Assembly (NCBI RefSeq): GCF_028623165.1
Contig: NZ_CP117768.1
Span: 372,001 to 436,000, forward strand
Direction of reading: 5' to 3'
DNA from: Nostoc sp. UHCC 0926
GTDB taxonomy: Bacteria; Cyanobacteriota; Cyanobacteriia; Cyanobacteriales; Nostocaceae
Length of the DNA: 64,000 nucleotides
In this document: in pieces, positions 8,613-16,626 of the stretch
How the letters are laid out: every line of letters starts with the position of its first letter
Numbering within the stretch: the stretch's first letter is position 1
Made by a program: the position numbers and the translations under genes
The notes under the pieces: model-generated
What the model was told of the DNA's origin: nothing
What the model saw: only the letters and a program-made list of their open reading frames with translations
The model's database searches: none

Positions 8613-9418
8613 ATGAGTAGAAAACGTCCAGCGCGAACAGGAAACCCAGATTTGCGGCAGCAAAAGCATGTACCAGCGCCGCCAATAGAGGAAATCGAGA
8701 AAAAAATATTTTCATTGCTATCTCCTGTGAGCTTTAAACCCTTGAGATTGGATGAAAACGAAGAAAAGAAAAAATTCCGAGACAGAATATTGAGCTTACC
8801 AGTGATGATGGCGATCGTTGTGAGTTTAGTGTATCGTCAGCAAACAAGTTTTTTATCACACGACTAAGAGAAAAAACTGCCTACAACGTAGTTTGTTGTT
8901 TGAGTTGTAGTCAATTCTATCGTGATGAAATTATCAATATGGGTGAATACCGCTCAAATCCTTGTAAGCAAAAAGTCCGCTTAGTTTCTGTTTTGTGGGG
9001 CACAACTTGGTATTACTATCTGACAAATGTACTCGACCCCCAATTGTTATCCGCTCATCTTGTCTGTGAATTATATCGAAGACGTTGGCGCGTTGAAGAT
9101 GCATTTTTGCTCACAAAAAGGCTTTTGGGTTTGGCTTATATCTGGGTAGGCGATACCAACGGTGTACAAATCCAAATTCTGGCTACTTGGATTTTTTACG
9201 CTGTTCTCAATCAATTATCTATTGATGTAGCGTAGTTTACCGCCGTAGGCATCGCTCTCAACCAACCTTTAGACCGAATTTCTACAGAAATGATGTTTCG
9301 TGCTTTATACCATTTTTCACAAGCTGTTCTCCGTGGTGATGCACATGAGGCTGTTCCTTATCTTGTGGAACGTCAAAAGCTCTTTGGATTAGTTAAAGCA
9401 AGGCGTAAGCGTCATTGA
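8613..9418 (+). pseudogene. IS4-family transposase remnant
   Basis: Three pieces of one transposase are present. The N-terminal piece starts MSRKRPARTGNPDLRQQK at 8613 and breaks near 8867. The second piece (about 8875-9232) has WGTTWYYYLTNVLDP and LVCELYRRRWRVEDAFLLTK, which contains the Y-2-R-3-E-type signature around the catalytic Glu of IS4 transposases. The third piece (about 9246-9418) reads ALNQPLDRISTEMMFRALYH and ends LVKARRKRH. A large internal deletion has removed the region with the catalytic Asp residues. A stop at 9233 lies within a GC-rich dispersed repeat. It cannot make an active enzyme. Confidence 0.8.
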
Positions 9419-9458
9419 GAGATTGACGCTTACACCGAACAAATTTGGGCTTTATCTT

Positions 9459-9495
9459 CTTAAGTTGACACCAATGGGCATTGCCATGCCCCTAC
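9459..9495. repeat. REP arm and right terminal inverted repeat of IS remnant
   Basis: This is the inverted partner of 8516-8552, with CTTAAGTTGACACC innermost and GCCCCTAC outermost. On the minus strand it also encodes the last residues (VGAWQCPLVST) of the truncated REP-associated transposase frame. Confidence 0.7.
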
Positions 9496-9775
9496 AGACG
9501 TGTCAGTAATTACCAATATCCCATGTAGATGATTAGGCATCACCACAAAAGTATCTAATTCAATGTGCGGAAAATGATCGGGAATTGCCTCCCAGCAATT
9601 GAAGGCAATATGACCTAAATAATTTAATTGCATTTTGCCCTTGACCACATTGCCAAATAAACATTGCCGCCCCTGCGTACAAAGAAAGCGTCATAAAATA
9701 GGCTCCTGGTTGGGTGTAGTCATGTCCTTTTAGGCGAATAGAACGACGCTGATGTATTCGCGGGTCGTAAGGCAT
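9461..9775 (-). pseudogene. REP-associated tyrosine transposase (RAYT, Y1 family) remnant
   Basis: The frame from 9775 begins MPYDPRIHQRRSIRLKGHDY and continues TQPGAYFMTLS, the usual start of cyanobacterial RAYT proteins. A frameshift near 9690 moves the reading to CLFGNVVKGKMQLN and onward to VVMPNHLHGILVI. That contains the HxH metal-binding motif (H-L-H) of Y1 transposases. The catalytic tyrosine region is missing because the gene is cut at the IS4-type remnant. RAYTs are known to mobilise or maintain REP hairpins, and such hairpins are dispersed across this window. Confidence 0.85.
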
Positions 9776-9837
9776 TAATTTTTAAGTACGGTTATTTGTA
9801 AATTGTGTTTATATTAACCTGGAGATTTTTATCTAAC

Positions 9838-9865
9838 GTAGGGCACGGCATTGGCGTGCCCTTAC
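9838..9865. repeat. REP-like hairpin
   Basis: GTAGGGCACGGCATTGGCGTGCCCTTAC is an imperfect palindrome with a GGGCACG/CGTGCCC stem. It lies 63 bp upstream of the RAYT remnant start and 76 bp before the glucosidase gene. It belongs to the GTAGGGGC family. Confidence 0.7.
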
Positions 9866-9941
9866 ATAGTTGTGCCCCTTGAGAAAAATCGCACATCGCG
9901 CTAGTCTTCATTGACGTAACTGCACGCTGTAACATTAGGCG

Positions 9942-12371
9942 ATGACAAATCAACTCTCTCCAGAAATTCCCTCTTGCACTTGGAGCCGTCCCATCGGTTT
10001 AGGCTGGGACAAACCTTATACCGTCCGCTACGCAAGTAATATCGATGATGGCCCTTGGCATGGTATGCCTTTAGGTGGCTTTGGTGCAGGTTGCATCGGT
10101 CGTTCTTCACGAGGAAACTTTAACCTCTGGCACATCGACGGTGGTGAGCATACCTTCAAAAACGTTCCTGCTTGTCAATTCAGTGTATTTGAATCCAATG
10201 GCACATCTTCCCAAGCCTACGCTTTATCTACGCAAGCGCCAGAAGATGGCACTCTCAAGGCTTGGCAGTGGTATCCGACACTTCCCGCCACAAAAGGGAC
10301 GGGTAATTATCACGCGCTCTACCCACGTAGCTGGTTTGTGTATGAAAATGTATTTCAAGCACAGTTGACATGTGAGCAATTTTCCCCAATATGGGCAGGA
10401 AATTACCAAGAAACTAGCTACCCTGTGGCGATATTTCTTTGGAATGCTCACAACCCTACAGATGCACCGATTACTCTCAGCATCATGCTCACTTGGCAAA
10501 ATATGGTGGGCTGGTTTACAAATGCCCTCAAATCTCCCCAAGTGCGGGTGCGCGATGATGGGAGTCCGGTTTACGAATACCAACCGCGCTGGGGCGAAAG
10601 TCAAGGAAACTATAACCAAATAGTTGAAAATACACAACAGTTTGGCTGTGTTTTAAGTCGGATTGGTAGTGATGAACCTTTGAAGGAAGGAGATGGAACT
10701 TGGTGTATTGCGACGCTGAAGCATCCCCAAGTGGAAGTATTTCACCACACCCATTGGAATCCTGAAGGTACGGGTGATCAAGTGTGGCAAAGCTTTGCTA
10801 AAGATGGTTCTTTACCCAATAATATAGATGCAAATCCAGTAGTAGAAGGTGAACAATTAGGGGCTGCGATGGCTACGCCGGCCGCAGGCATCGCACTCCG
10901 TTTCACTCTCCAACCAGGGGAAACTCTCGAAATCCCCTTTGTCCTCGCTTGGGATTTGCCCATTACAGAATTTGCCGCTGGAGTCAACTATTATCGCAGA
11001 TACACAGACTTTTTTGATAAAAGTGGAAATAATGCTTGGGCGATCGCATCTACTGCCTTACAAGAATATCAAACCTGGCGATCGCAAATTCAAACTTGGC
11101 AAAAACCCATTCTCGACCGGGAAGATTTACCCAACTGGTTTAAGATGGCTCTATTTAATGAGCTTTATGACCTCACCAGTGGCGGTACTCTCTGGAGTGC
11201 AGCATCGGAACTTGACCCCATCGGTCAGTTTGCAGTGCTAGAGTGCTTAGATTACCGTTGGTATGAAAGTTTAGATGTGCGGTTATACGGCTCTTTTGCC
11301 CTACTGATGCTGTTTCCAGAACTAGAAAAATCGGTAATGCGGGCATTTGCAAGGGCGATTCCTGAAGGTGATGATACACCCCGAATCATTGGCTATTACA
11401 TGACAATTAAGGCAGAAAGTCCGATCGCCGTTCGCAAAGTTGTAGGTGCAACACCCCACGATTTAGGCGCACCGAATGAACATGTTTGGGAGAAAACCAA
11501 CTACACCAGTTATCAAGACTGCAATTTGTGGAAGGATTTGGGTAGTGATTTTGTCTTGCAAGTATACCGCGATTTTTTGCTCACGGGTGCTGACGATGTA
11601 GAATTTTTAGCAGATTGCTGGAATGCGATCGTTCAAACCCTCGACTACCTGAAAACCTTTGACCTTGATGGCGATGGAATTCCCGAAAATTCTGGTGCGC
11701 CTGACCAAACCTTTGATGATTGGCGGTTGCAGGGTGTCAGCGCCTATTGTGGTGGGTTGTGGTTGTCAGCGCTACAAGCTGCGATCGCAATTAGTGATGT
11801 TCTATTAACTCACAACCTTGGCGACCTTGGCGTCTTGGCGGTTCAAAAATCCACCTATGAAGCTTGGTTACACCAATCTCTTCCTATTTACCAAGAAAAA
11901 CTTTGGAATGGGCAATATTACAAACTCGATAGTGAAAGTGGTTCCGATGTGGTGATGGCAGATCAATTATGCGGACAATTCTACGCCCGACTACTGGACT
12001 TACCTGATATTGTACCGAGCGATCGCGCCCTCTCTGCCCTAAAAACTGTTTATGATGCCTGCTTTTTGAAATTCTGCAATGGTGAATTTGGTGCTGCTAA
12101 TGGTGTTCGTCCTGACGGTTCACCAGAAAACCCCAAAGCTACTCATCCCCTGGAAGTCTGGACGGGGATAAACTTTGGGCTGGCGGCTTTTCTTGTGCAA
12201 ATGGGAATGAAAGATGAAGCGTTTCGGTTGACGCAAGCTGTGGTGCAGCAAATTTATGACAATGGTCTGCAATTTCGCACGCCTGAAGCTATCACCGCAG
12301 CTGGTACTTTCCGCGCTAGCACTTACTTACGGGCAATGGCGATTTGGGGAATTTACTTAGTTATTAGTTGA
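9942..12371 (+). CDS. GH116-type glucosylceramidase-like glycoside hydrolase
   Basis: An 809-residue protein matching the non-lysosomal glucosylceramidase (GBA2) family, with an N-terminal GH116 beta-sandwich domain and a C-terminal (alpha/alpha)6 catalytic domain. Recognisable segments are MPLGGFGAGCIGRSSRGNF, FNLWHIDGGEH, LFNELYDLTSGGTLW, CLDYRWYESLDVRLYGSF and GAPDQTFDDWRLQG. The last includes the Asp expected as acid/base, and the Glu in LFNELYDL is a candidate nucleophile. It should hydrolyse beta-glucosides such as glucosylceramide-like lipids; the natural substrate in a cyanobacterium is unclear. No signal peptide is visible. A GC-rich dispersed repeat occurs in frame at 10871-10894 (encoding MATPAAGIA). 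Gene isolated between mobile DNA and the hetC remnant. Confidence 0.88.
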   Translation: MTNQLSPEIPSCTWSRPIGLGWDKPYTVRYASNIDDGPWHGMPLGGFGAGCIGRSSRGNFNLWHIDGGEHTFKNVPACQFSVFESNGTSSQAYALSTQAPEDGTLKAWQWYPTLPATKGTGNYHALYPRSWFVYENVFQAQLTCEQFSPIWAGNYQETSYPVAIFLWNAHNPTDAPITLSIMLTWQNMVGWFTNALKSPQVRVRDDGSPVYEYQPRWGESQGNYNQIVENTQQFGCVLSRIGSDEPLKEGDGTWCIATLKHPQVEVFHHTHWNPEGTGDQVWQSFAKDGSLPNNIDANPVVEGEQLGAAMATPAAGIALRFTLQPGETLEIPFVLAWDLPITEFAAGVNYYRRYTDFFDKSGNNAWAIASTALQEYQTWRSQIQTWQKPILDREDLPNWFKMALFNELYDLTSGGTLWSAASELDPIGQFAVLECLDYRWYESLDVRLYGSFALLMLFPELEKSVMRAFARAIPEGDDTPRIIGYYMTIKAESPIAVRKVVGATPHDLGAPNEHVWEKTNYTSYQDCNLWKDLGSDFVLQVYRDFLLTGADDVEFLADCWNAIVQTLDYLKTFDLDGDGIPENSGAPDQTFDDWRLQGVSAYCGGLWLSALQAAIAISDVLLTHNLGDLGVLAVQKSTYEAWLHQSLPIYQEKLWNGQYYKLDSESGSDVVMADQLCGQFYARLLDLPDIVPSDRALSALKTVYDACFLKFCNGEFGAANGVRPDGSPENPKATHPLEVWTGINFGLAAFLVQMGMKDEAFRLTQAVVQQIYDNGLQFRTPEAITAAGTFRASTYLRAMAIWGIYLVIS
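10871..10894. repeat. GC-rich dispersed repeat inside the glucosidase gene
   Basis: The complement reads GCGATGCCTGCGGCCGGCGT and matches copies at 48661, 55525, 26050, 9230 and 52089. Here it is read in frame and encodes ATPAAGIA within a linker before the segment LRFTLQPGE. Confidence 0.6.
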
Positions 12372-12409
12372 TTGGCTATCAAAGCGCTTCTCGTTTTGAT
12401 GCAACACAC

Positions 12410-12434
12410 GTAGGGGTGCACAGGCTACCCCTAC
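12410..12434. repeat. REP-like hairpin
   Basis: GTAGGGGT, a 9-nt loop and ACCCCTAC form a stem 39 bp after the glucosidase stop codon. It may act as a weak terminator, but it has no T-run. It belongs to the GTAGGGG family. Confidence 0.65.
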
Positions 12435-12638
12435 TAACGGTCATATTCCACGTATGGTATGTGGGTTGCCAAATTTAGCCCATCTTCACTTGAGAAAGCA
12501 GAGTCTAGATTTGTGATTTTATTTTCCGAGTGTTTCCGGAAGCGAAGAAAAATTTCAGTAATCGTAATAGTTGAAGGATTGAGAATTCAAGACTACTGTT
12601 TCAAAAAATGCAAATATTACTAGCTTTAGCCATAAATC

Positions 12639-13510
12639 TTGCTAATATTTCCCAGACTACGTTCACAATCAAAAACTAGGCTATGGCGTGCCTATGCTTT
12701 TATACTACAACAGCAAAGTTCATCAGATTGTGGCGCTGCGTATTTGGCAATGATTAGCCAATACTGGGACATACGCTTAAACCACTACAATTTGCGTAAC
12801 TTAGCACGGGTAGGTCGTAGAGGTGGATCTCTCCACGGTTTAGCAGAAGTAGCCCAAACTTTGGGATATGAAGTGCTATTAGTCAGGGCGAGTCTTAGCA
12901 AGCTGGACTCATATTATAACCTGTGGATAGCTCATTGGCAAGCAATTGATTATATAGTTGCCTGGCGAGTTAAAGGCGATCGCATATTGATTAGCGATCC
13001 AGCCATCGGCAAGGACTGGCTTTCGCGTCCAGAGTTTGAAGCTAGCTGGACAGGATATGTCCTACTTTTAGACCCCACGGAAAACTTTAATGCCCCCAAA
13101 GGTGAGAAACTCTTCTTAGGTTGCTATTGGCAAACATTGTGGCATTACCAAAAATTACTTAGACAAATTATTCTTACTTCATTACTGGTAGAAGTTTTTA
13201 GGTTGGCGACTCTCCTATCTACTCAGGTCATTATCGACCAAGTAATGAATGTAAAAAGCTTCTTTACCCTGAACATCTTTGCGATCGGCTTCATGATTTG
13301 GGATGAAGCAACTAGCGCCCTCGATATCGAGTCGGAACGCCAATTTCAACAGAACTTAACCCAGATTAATCAAGCTTGTATCACCTTCATCATGTCAACT
13401 ATATCCTTGTTCTAGACCGAGGTATCCTCGTTGAGCAAGGCACTCATCCATGACTCATGGCAATTGGTGGTTTTTATTACCACTTAGCCCAACTGCAACT
13501 ACATCTGTAA
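12639..13510 (+). pseudogene. hetC: hetC-like C39-peptidase ABC exporter, gutted
   Basis: The 5' part encodes a peptidase C39 domain: QSSSDCGAAYLAMISQYW holds the catalytic Cys, and YIVAWRVKGDRILISDPA the region with the usual Asp, although the expected His just before it is not evident. It continues into the first membrane segment (SLLVEVFRLATLLS) and then jumps to the ABC Walker B region WDEATSALDIESE. About 500-600 residues, including Walker A and most membrane helices, are missing. A frameshift near 13395 leads to VNYILVLDRGILVEQGTHP, followed by a TGA stop and a relic tail ending LAQLQLHL at 13510. The only available start is TTG at 12639, just after a stop, so the N-terminus is also lost. 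hetC, an ABC exporter needed for heterocyst differentiation, lies upstream of hetP in Anabaena. The position and domain content identify this as its likely remnant. Confidence 0.82.
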
Positions 13511-14457
13511 TCTCATTTATATAAATCTGTTAGATGTTAATACACATACAAATTCTTACTGAATCAACTTAGCATTATTCTCTGTTAATTAACTTTCACT
13601 CTATTAGAAAATTATTTAAAGTTATATAAGTTTAGCTAGCTAAATTGTTGAAAACATTCCATTACGGGTGTTTTTTAACTTATTTGATGAGAATTAAACA
13701 CTAATTATTTTTCAAAATTAGGCTATTTGTGATTCCTAGATCATGCTCATGAAATATTCATGAGCAGTTTACAGCGATTTCATTTAGACAAGCTAAAGTT
13801 GTAATCTTTATAAATCAATAGATCCTAGTGTAATAAATTAAATTATAATCTCATTGAAAATATTTAAAAAATTTTCAATATCTTTAGCTGCTCAAATTTT
13901 CTCAGTCTCTATATATTACTATTTTTATAAGTTGTTTTACTTTCTGGTTAATGGTAATATTTTATAGTGACTCGACAATAATAAAGCTTTTAAATTGATA
14001 TCGTGTGGGGGGTCGTACCCCTCATTAATTAGCAAAGAAGGACAAAATTAAAAGTTGCACAATCCGCAAGTATATATCGAAATATATTCAGTAAATTTAA
14101 CTTATAAATCTGCTAATCTAGGAAATGACATTAACAACAAAAAATAGTATATATACAAATAGTGTTGTTAACGCCCAAAGATAAATAAATTTTCTCTACT
14201 AGCCCAAAAAAATATGTAAAATTCCCGGAAAATGCTTAATTAAACAGTAGTAAGAAATACAAGCAGGTAAACAGATAAAATTTATTGAATTAGGAGTTTA
14301 AAAAGTTTAAGAGGACAAAATTGTATTTACCAAGAGCCACACGAGAATTTTGTCCTACCAGTCATATGACAAGACCAAAGGTAAATTTTTACCTTTCACT
14401 CACTAACAAGCAAAAGCTATAGTTTCCTCTTTACTTCATCCCAGATACCTAAAAACT
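13511..14457. other. AT-rich intergenic region upstream of hetP
   Basis: About 950 bp without a convincing gene. It is strongly AT-rich, with many short A/T tracts. One perfect NtcA consensus site is listed separately at 14247. TTCCCGGAA at 14222-14230 is a short palindrome that differs by one base from the TCCGGA motif described for heterocyst-specific (DIF) promoters. The long leader matches the known long upstream region of hetP in Anabaena. Confidence 0.6.
14247..14260 (+). promoter_or_regulatory. Candidate NtcA-binding site upstream of hetP
   Basis: GTA-GTAAGAAA-TAC fits the NtcA consensus GTA-N8-TAC exactly. It lies about 200 bp upstream of the hetP start. The best TAN3T hexamer downstream (TAAAAT at 14276) is 15 bp away instead of the usual 22, so it is not a textbook class II promoter. 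NtcA control would fit nitrogen-step-down expression, but this is inference from the motif only. Confidence 0.4.
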
Positions 14458-14931
14458 ATGATGAATCAAGACATTGCGAGCATTAGTAGTAACATAGATA
14501 AGACGGTGAAAGCTCAACAATTTGACAAAGTAGTTGAAGCAATTCTTGCTGGAAAATATTCCTGGGCATGTGTTTTAATGCTGCGATTTGCTGGCTATAA
14601 TCCTCTCCATTACATTCCATATCGTACCTATAATCGATTGCTAAAAGAAAACTCTAAAGCCAGTAGGACAAATCAACAGCAAAGTGAAAATCTCAAAATG
14701 CTGAAACATGCTAATGATTCAATATCTGATAGTAATGGATCATCAAGCTGCTTAAGCAAAATCAAAGACCGAGCTTATCTGGAAGTAGTTGGAAAACAAA
14801 AAACAGAAATTCATGGTGGTAGTTTAGATCAGAGATTTGCACAGCAAATTAACGATCATCAATCAATGAAATCGCAATTAAAACCAGAAAGCACTCAAGA
14901 GATTTCCTTGAAACGTTGTGGATCTAATTAA
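14458..14931 (+). CDS. hetP: HetP-family heterocyst commitment protein
   Basis: A 157-residue protein with the conserved HetP core in its first 65 residues: [40 protein letters not shown]. HetP regulates commitment to heterocyst differentiation in Anabaena and acts downstream of HetR; homologs modulate the same step. The C-terminal ~90 residues are low-complexity, rich in Ser, Asn and Gln, as in other HetP proteins. Length is close to that of Anabaena HetP. There are two adjacent ATG codons, 14458 and 14461. It lies downstream of a hetC-like remnant, which supports assignment as hetP rather than as one of its paralogs. The coding region looks intact. Confidence 0.88.
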   Translation: MMNQDIASISSNIDKTVKAQQFDKVVEAILAGKYSWACVLMLRFAGYNPLHYIPYRTYNRLLKENSKASRTNQQQSENLKMLKHANDSISDSNGSSSCLSKIKDRAYLEVVGKQKTEIHGGSLDQRFAQQINDHQSMKSQLKPESTQEISLKRCGSN

Positions 14932-15179
14932 AAACTATTTAGAATCAATAGATTCTGCCCTAAAGTTGATTGAGAGCCTGCTATGCTAATTTAAAATTTT
15001 TAGCATGGCAGGTTTTCTATAGCAGTGATTAATTTGATATTTTTTTCAAAAATCTGCCAAAATGGCAAATATATACTGATGAAATTGGTAAACTAATAAA
15101 AACTACAACTTAAACAAAAATAGAGGTGATTGGCAAGCAAGTTAATTTTAAAAAATAAAATCAATGATTAGTTCTGACT

Positions 15180-15436
15180 ATGAAAGAAATCAAACTGATT
15201 ACAAAAGTAGTCAGCATTTGATGGAGTAAATAACTCCTACACCAAGACCGATGATGCAACCGTTGCTACTGGTGGTTTTATTTTCGAGAAAGTCTGAGCA
15301 AAGAGAATTTGGAGCGGTAGCTTCTCCCAATCCAAACTTCATAGAGCTTTCACTGACTGCAGATGGTGCAAGTAATGCTTATAAAGCTTTCTATACTGTG
15401 GTTGGTGTTGCTTTAGTTAATAAAGCAAACGCTTAA
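15180..15436 (+). pseudogene. Frameshifted small gene of about 85 codons
   Basis: Three frames join into one plausible small protein: MKEIKLITKVVS from 15180, then AFDGVNNSYTKTDDATVATG and GFIFEKV, then SEQREFGAVASPNPNFIELS and onward to VVGVALVNKANA, ending with TAA at 15434. At least two frameshifts are needed, near 15215 and 15292. A strong terminator follows at 15594, which supports a formerly transcribed gene. The family is not recognised. A GG pair follows the first ~33 residues, which loosely recalls double-glycine leaders handled by C39 exporters like the one decayed upstream; that link is speculative. The last 61 codons are open as a separate frame from 15251. Confidence 0.4.
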
Positions 15437-15593
15437 CACCAATACCAGAAACGGAAATAAAAAAGTTTCGGTGAAATCGTTGTCGTGGCTGGTAGAACTA
15501 GTAGCTCATACGCTTCTCTTTCGACTATTGTAATCCTAGTCCTCCCAACCTGGATTATCTCTGCTTTCTAAACTTTCAATTTATATAGCAACT

Positions 15594-15633
15594 ACTGGAA
15601 GTTCAAAACTTGAATAGCTTCCAGTTTTTTTTT
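15594..15633 (+). terminator. Rho-independent terminator
   Basis: ACTGGAAG and CTTCCAGT form the outer stem, with a TTCAA/TTGAA inner stem, followed by nine T residues. It faces the plus strand and would end transcription from the hetP and small-gene side. Confidence 0.8.
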
Positions 15634-15646
15634 ATGTGTAAATAAA

Positions 15647-15676
15647 AATAAGGTGGGCAATTTACCCACCTTATTT
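15647..15676. terminator. Bidirectional terminator between the small gene and rpe
   Basis: AATAAGGTGGG pairs with CCCACCTTATT around a short loop. T-rich runs follow the stem in both directions, so it can serve rpe on the minus strand and read-through from the plus strand. Confidence 0.8.
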
Positions 15677-15706
15677 TTTCTGAAGTACAGTTAATCTAAA
15701 AATGAA

Positions 15707-16414
15707 TTAAACCTTGGCTAATTCTGGCGTAGGACGCTTGCTGTTGCGAATTGATGTAATAGCCTCAGCATAATCCTTAGCGTTAAATACAGCTGAACCG
15801 GCGACAACTGCATTAGCTCCCGCTTCCAAAACTTGCCAGGTATTATTTGCCTTCAGTCCTCCATCCACTTCAATCCAAGGGTCAAGACCGCGCTCATCAC
15901 ACATTTGACGCAGCTTGCGGATTTTAGGTAATACACCAGGGATAAAACTTTGACCACCAAAACCAGGATTGACGCTCATAATCAGTACTAAATCGCACAA
16001 ATCTAGAACATATTCAATTAGCTCTAGAGGGCTACCAGGATTAAGTACAACTCCAGCTTTCTTACCAAGTTCTTTAATTTGCCCCAAGGTGCGGTGCAGG
16101 TGTGGAGAAGCATTATGCTCGCAGTGTACGGTGATATGATCGGCACCCGCCTTAGCAAAATCCTCTACATACTTTTCTGGCTCCACAATCATCAAGTGGA
16201 CATCTAGTGGCTTGGTCGTAATCGGACGAATCGCCTCCACAATCAGAGGACCTATCGTAATATTGGGTACAAAACGACCGTCCATTACATCAACATGAAT
16301 CCAATCTGCTCCAGCCGCGTCTATGGCGCGAATTTCGTCACCCAGACGACTAAAATCGGCTGATAGGATAGATGGAGCAATTACAATGGGCTTTTGAGAT
16401 CGGTTTTGGGTCAT
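15707..16414 (-). CDS. rpe: Ribulose-phosphate 3-epimerase
   Basis: A 235-residue TIM-barrel enzyme that interconverts ribulose 5-phosphate and xylulose 5-phosphate in the Calvin cycle and the pentose phosphate pathway. Motifs are [34 protein letters not shown] (metal-binding His and catalytic Asp), [27 protein letters not shown] and [12 protein letters not shown] (second catalytic Asp). Length is normal for cyanobacteria. The gene has its own bidirectional terminator and no close neighbour on its strand. Confidence 0.97.
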   Translation of the reverse strand: MTQNRSQKPIVIAPSILSADFSRLGDEIRAIDAAGADWIHVDVMDGRFVPNITIGPLIVEAIRPITTKPLDVHLMIVEPEKYVEDFAKAGADHITVHCEHNASPHLHRTLGQIKELGKKAGVVLNPGSPLELIEYVLDLCDLVLIMSVNPGFGGQSFIPGVLPKIRKLRQMCDERGLDPWIEVDGGLKANNTWQVLEAGANAVVAGSAVFNAKDYAEAITSIRNSKRPTPELAKV

Positions 16415-16586
16415 GGCTAGTGGGTTTTAAGCGTCCTCGTCTGTACGCATTGTAACAAAACATTGAGCAAGACTCATAATTTTGATCCCGGCTTTTTTCG
16501 GGAGATGGGGAGTGGGGGAGAATAATAATTCCTAACTCAACTCCTATCTCCTAACCGGGACTTCGGAAGCCTCCGGCTGCGCTGTT

Positions 16587-16617
16587 AACTTCTAACTTCT
16601 AACTTTTAACTTCTAAC
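16587..16617. repeat. Heptanucleotide tandem repeat
   Basis: AACTTCT is repeated about four times with one variant (AACTTTT) just before the subtilisin-like gene. This short tandemly repeated repetitive (STRR) class is characteristic of heterocystous cyanobacteria. Confidence 0.75.
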
Positions 16618-16626
16618 GACTGACAA

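Larger units (their letters stand above)
8541..9470 (+). mobile_element. Decayed IS4-type insertion sequence, about 930 bp
   Basis: The element is bounded by TGTCAACTTAAG at 8541-8552 and CTTAAGTTGACA at 9459-9470 and holds a broken transposase gene. Both ends lie inside inverted copies of a REP-like hairpin. Just inside the left end there is a perfect 19-bp inverted repeat (8569-8587 and 8594-8612). No clear target duplication was identified. The REP-associated transposase remnant ends exactly at the right end. Confidence 0.75.

Noticed and set aside
12535..12540. TCCGGA as a DIF-type heterocyst promoter motif upstream of the hetC remnant
   Set aside because: The hexamer alone is too short to be significant, and no convincing -10 box follows at the proper distance.
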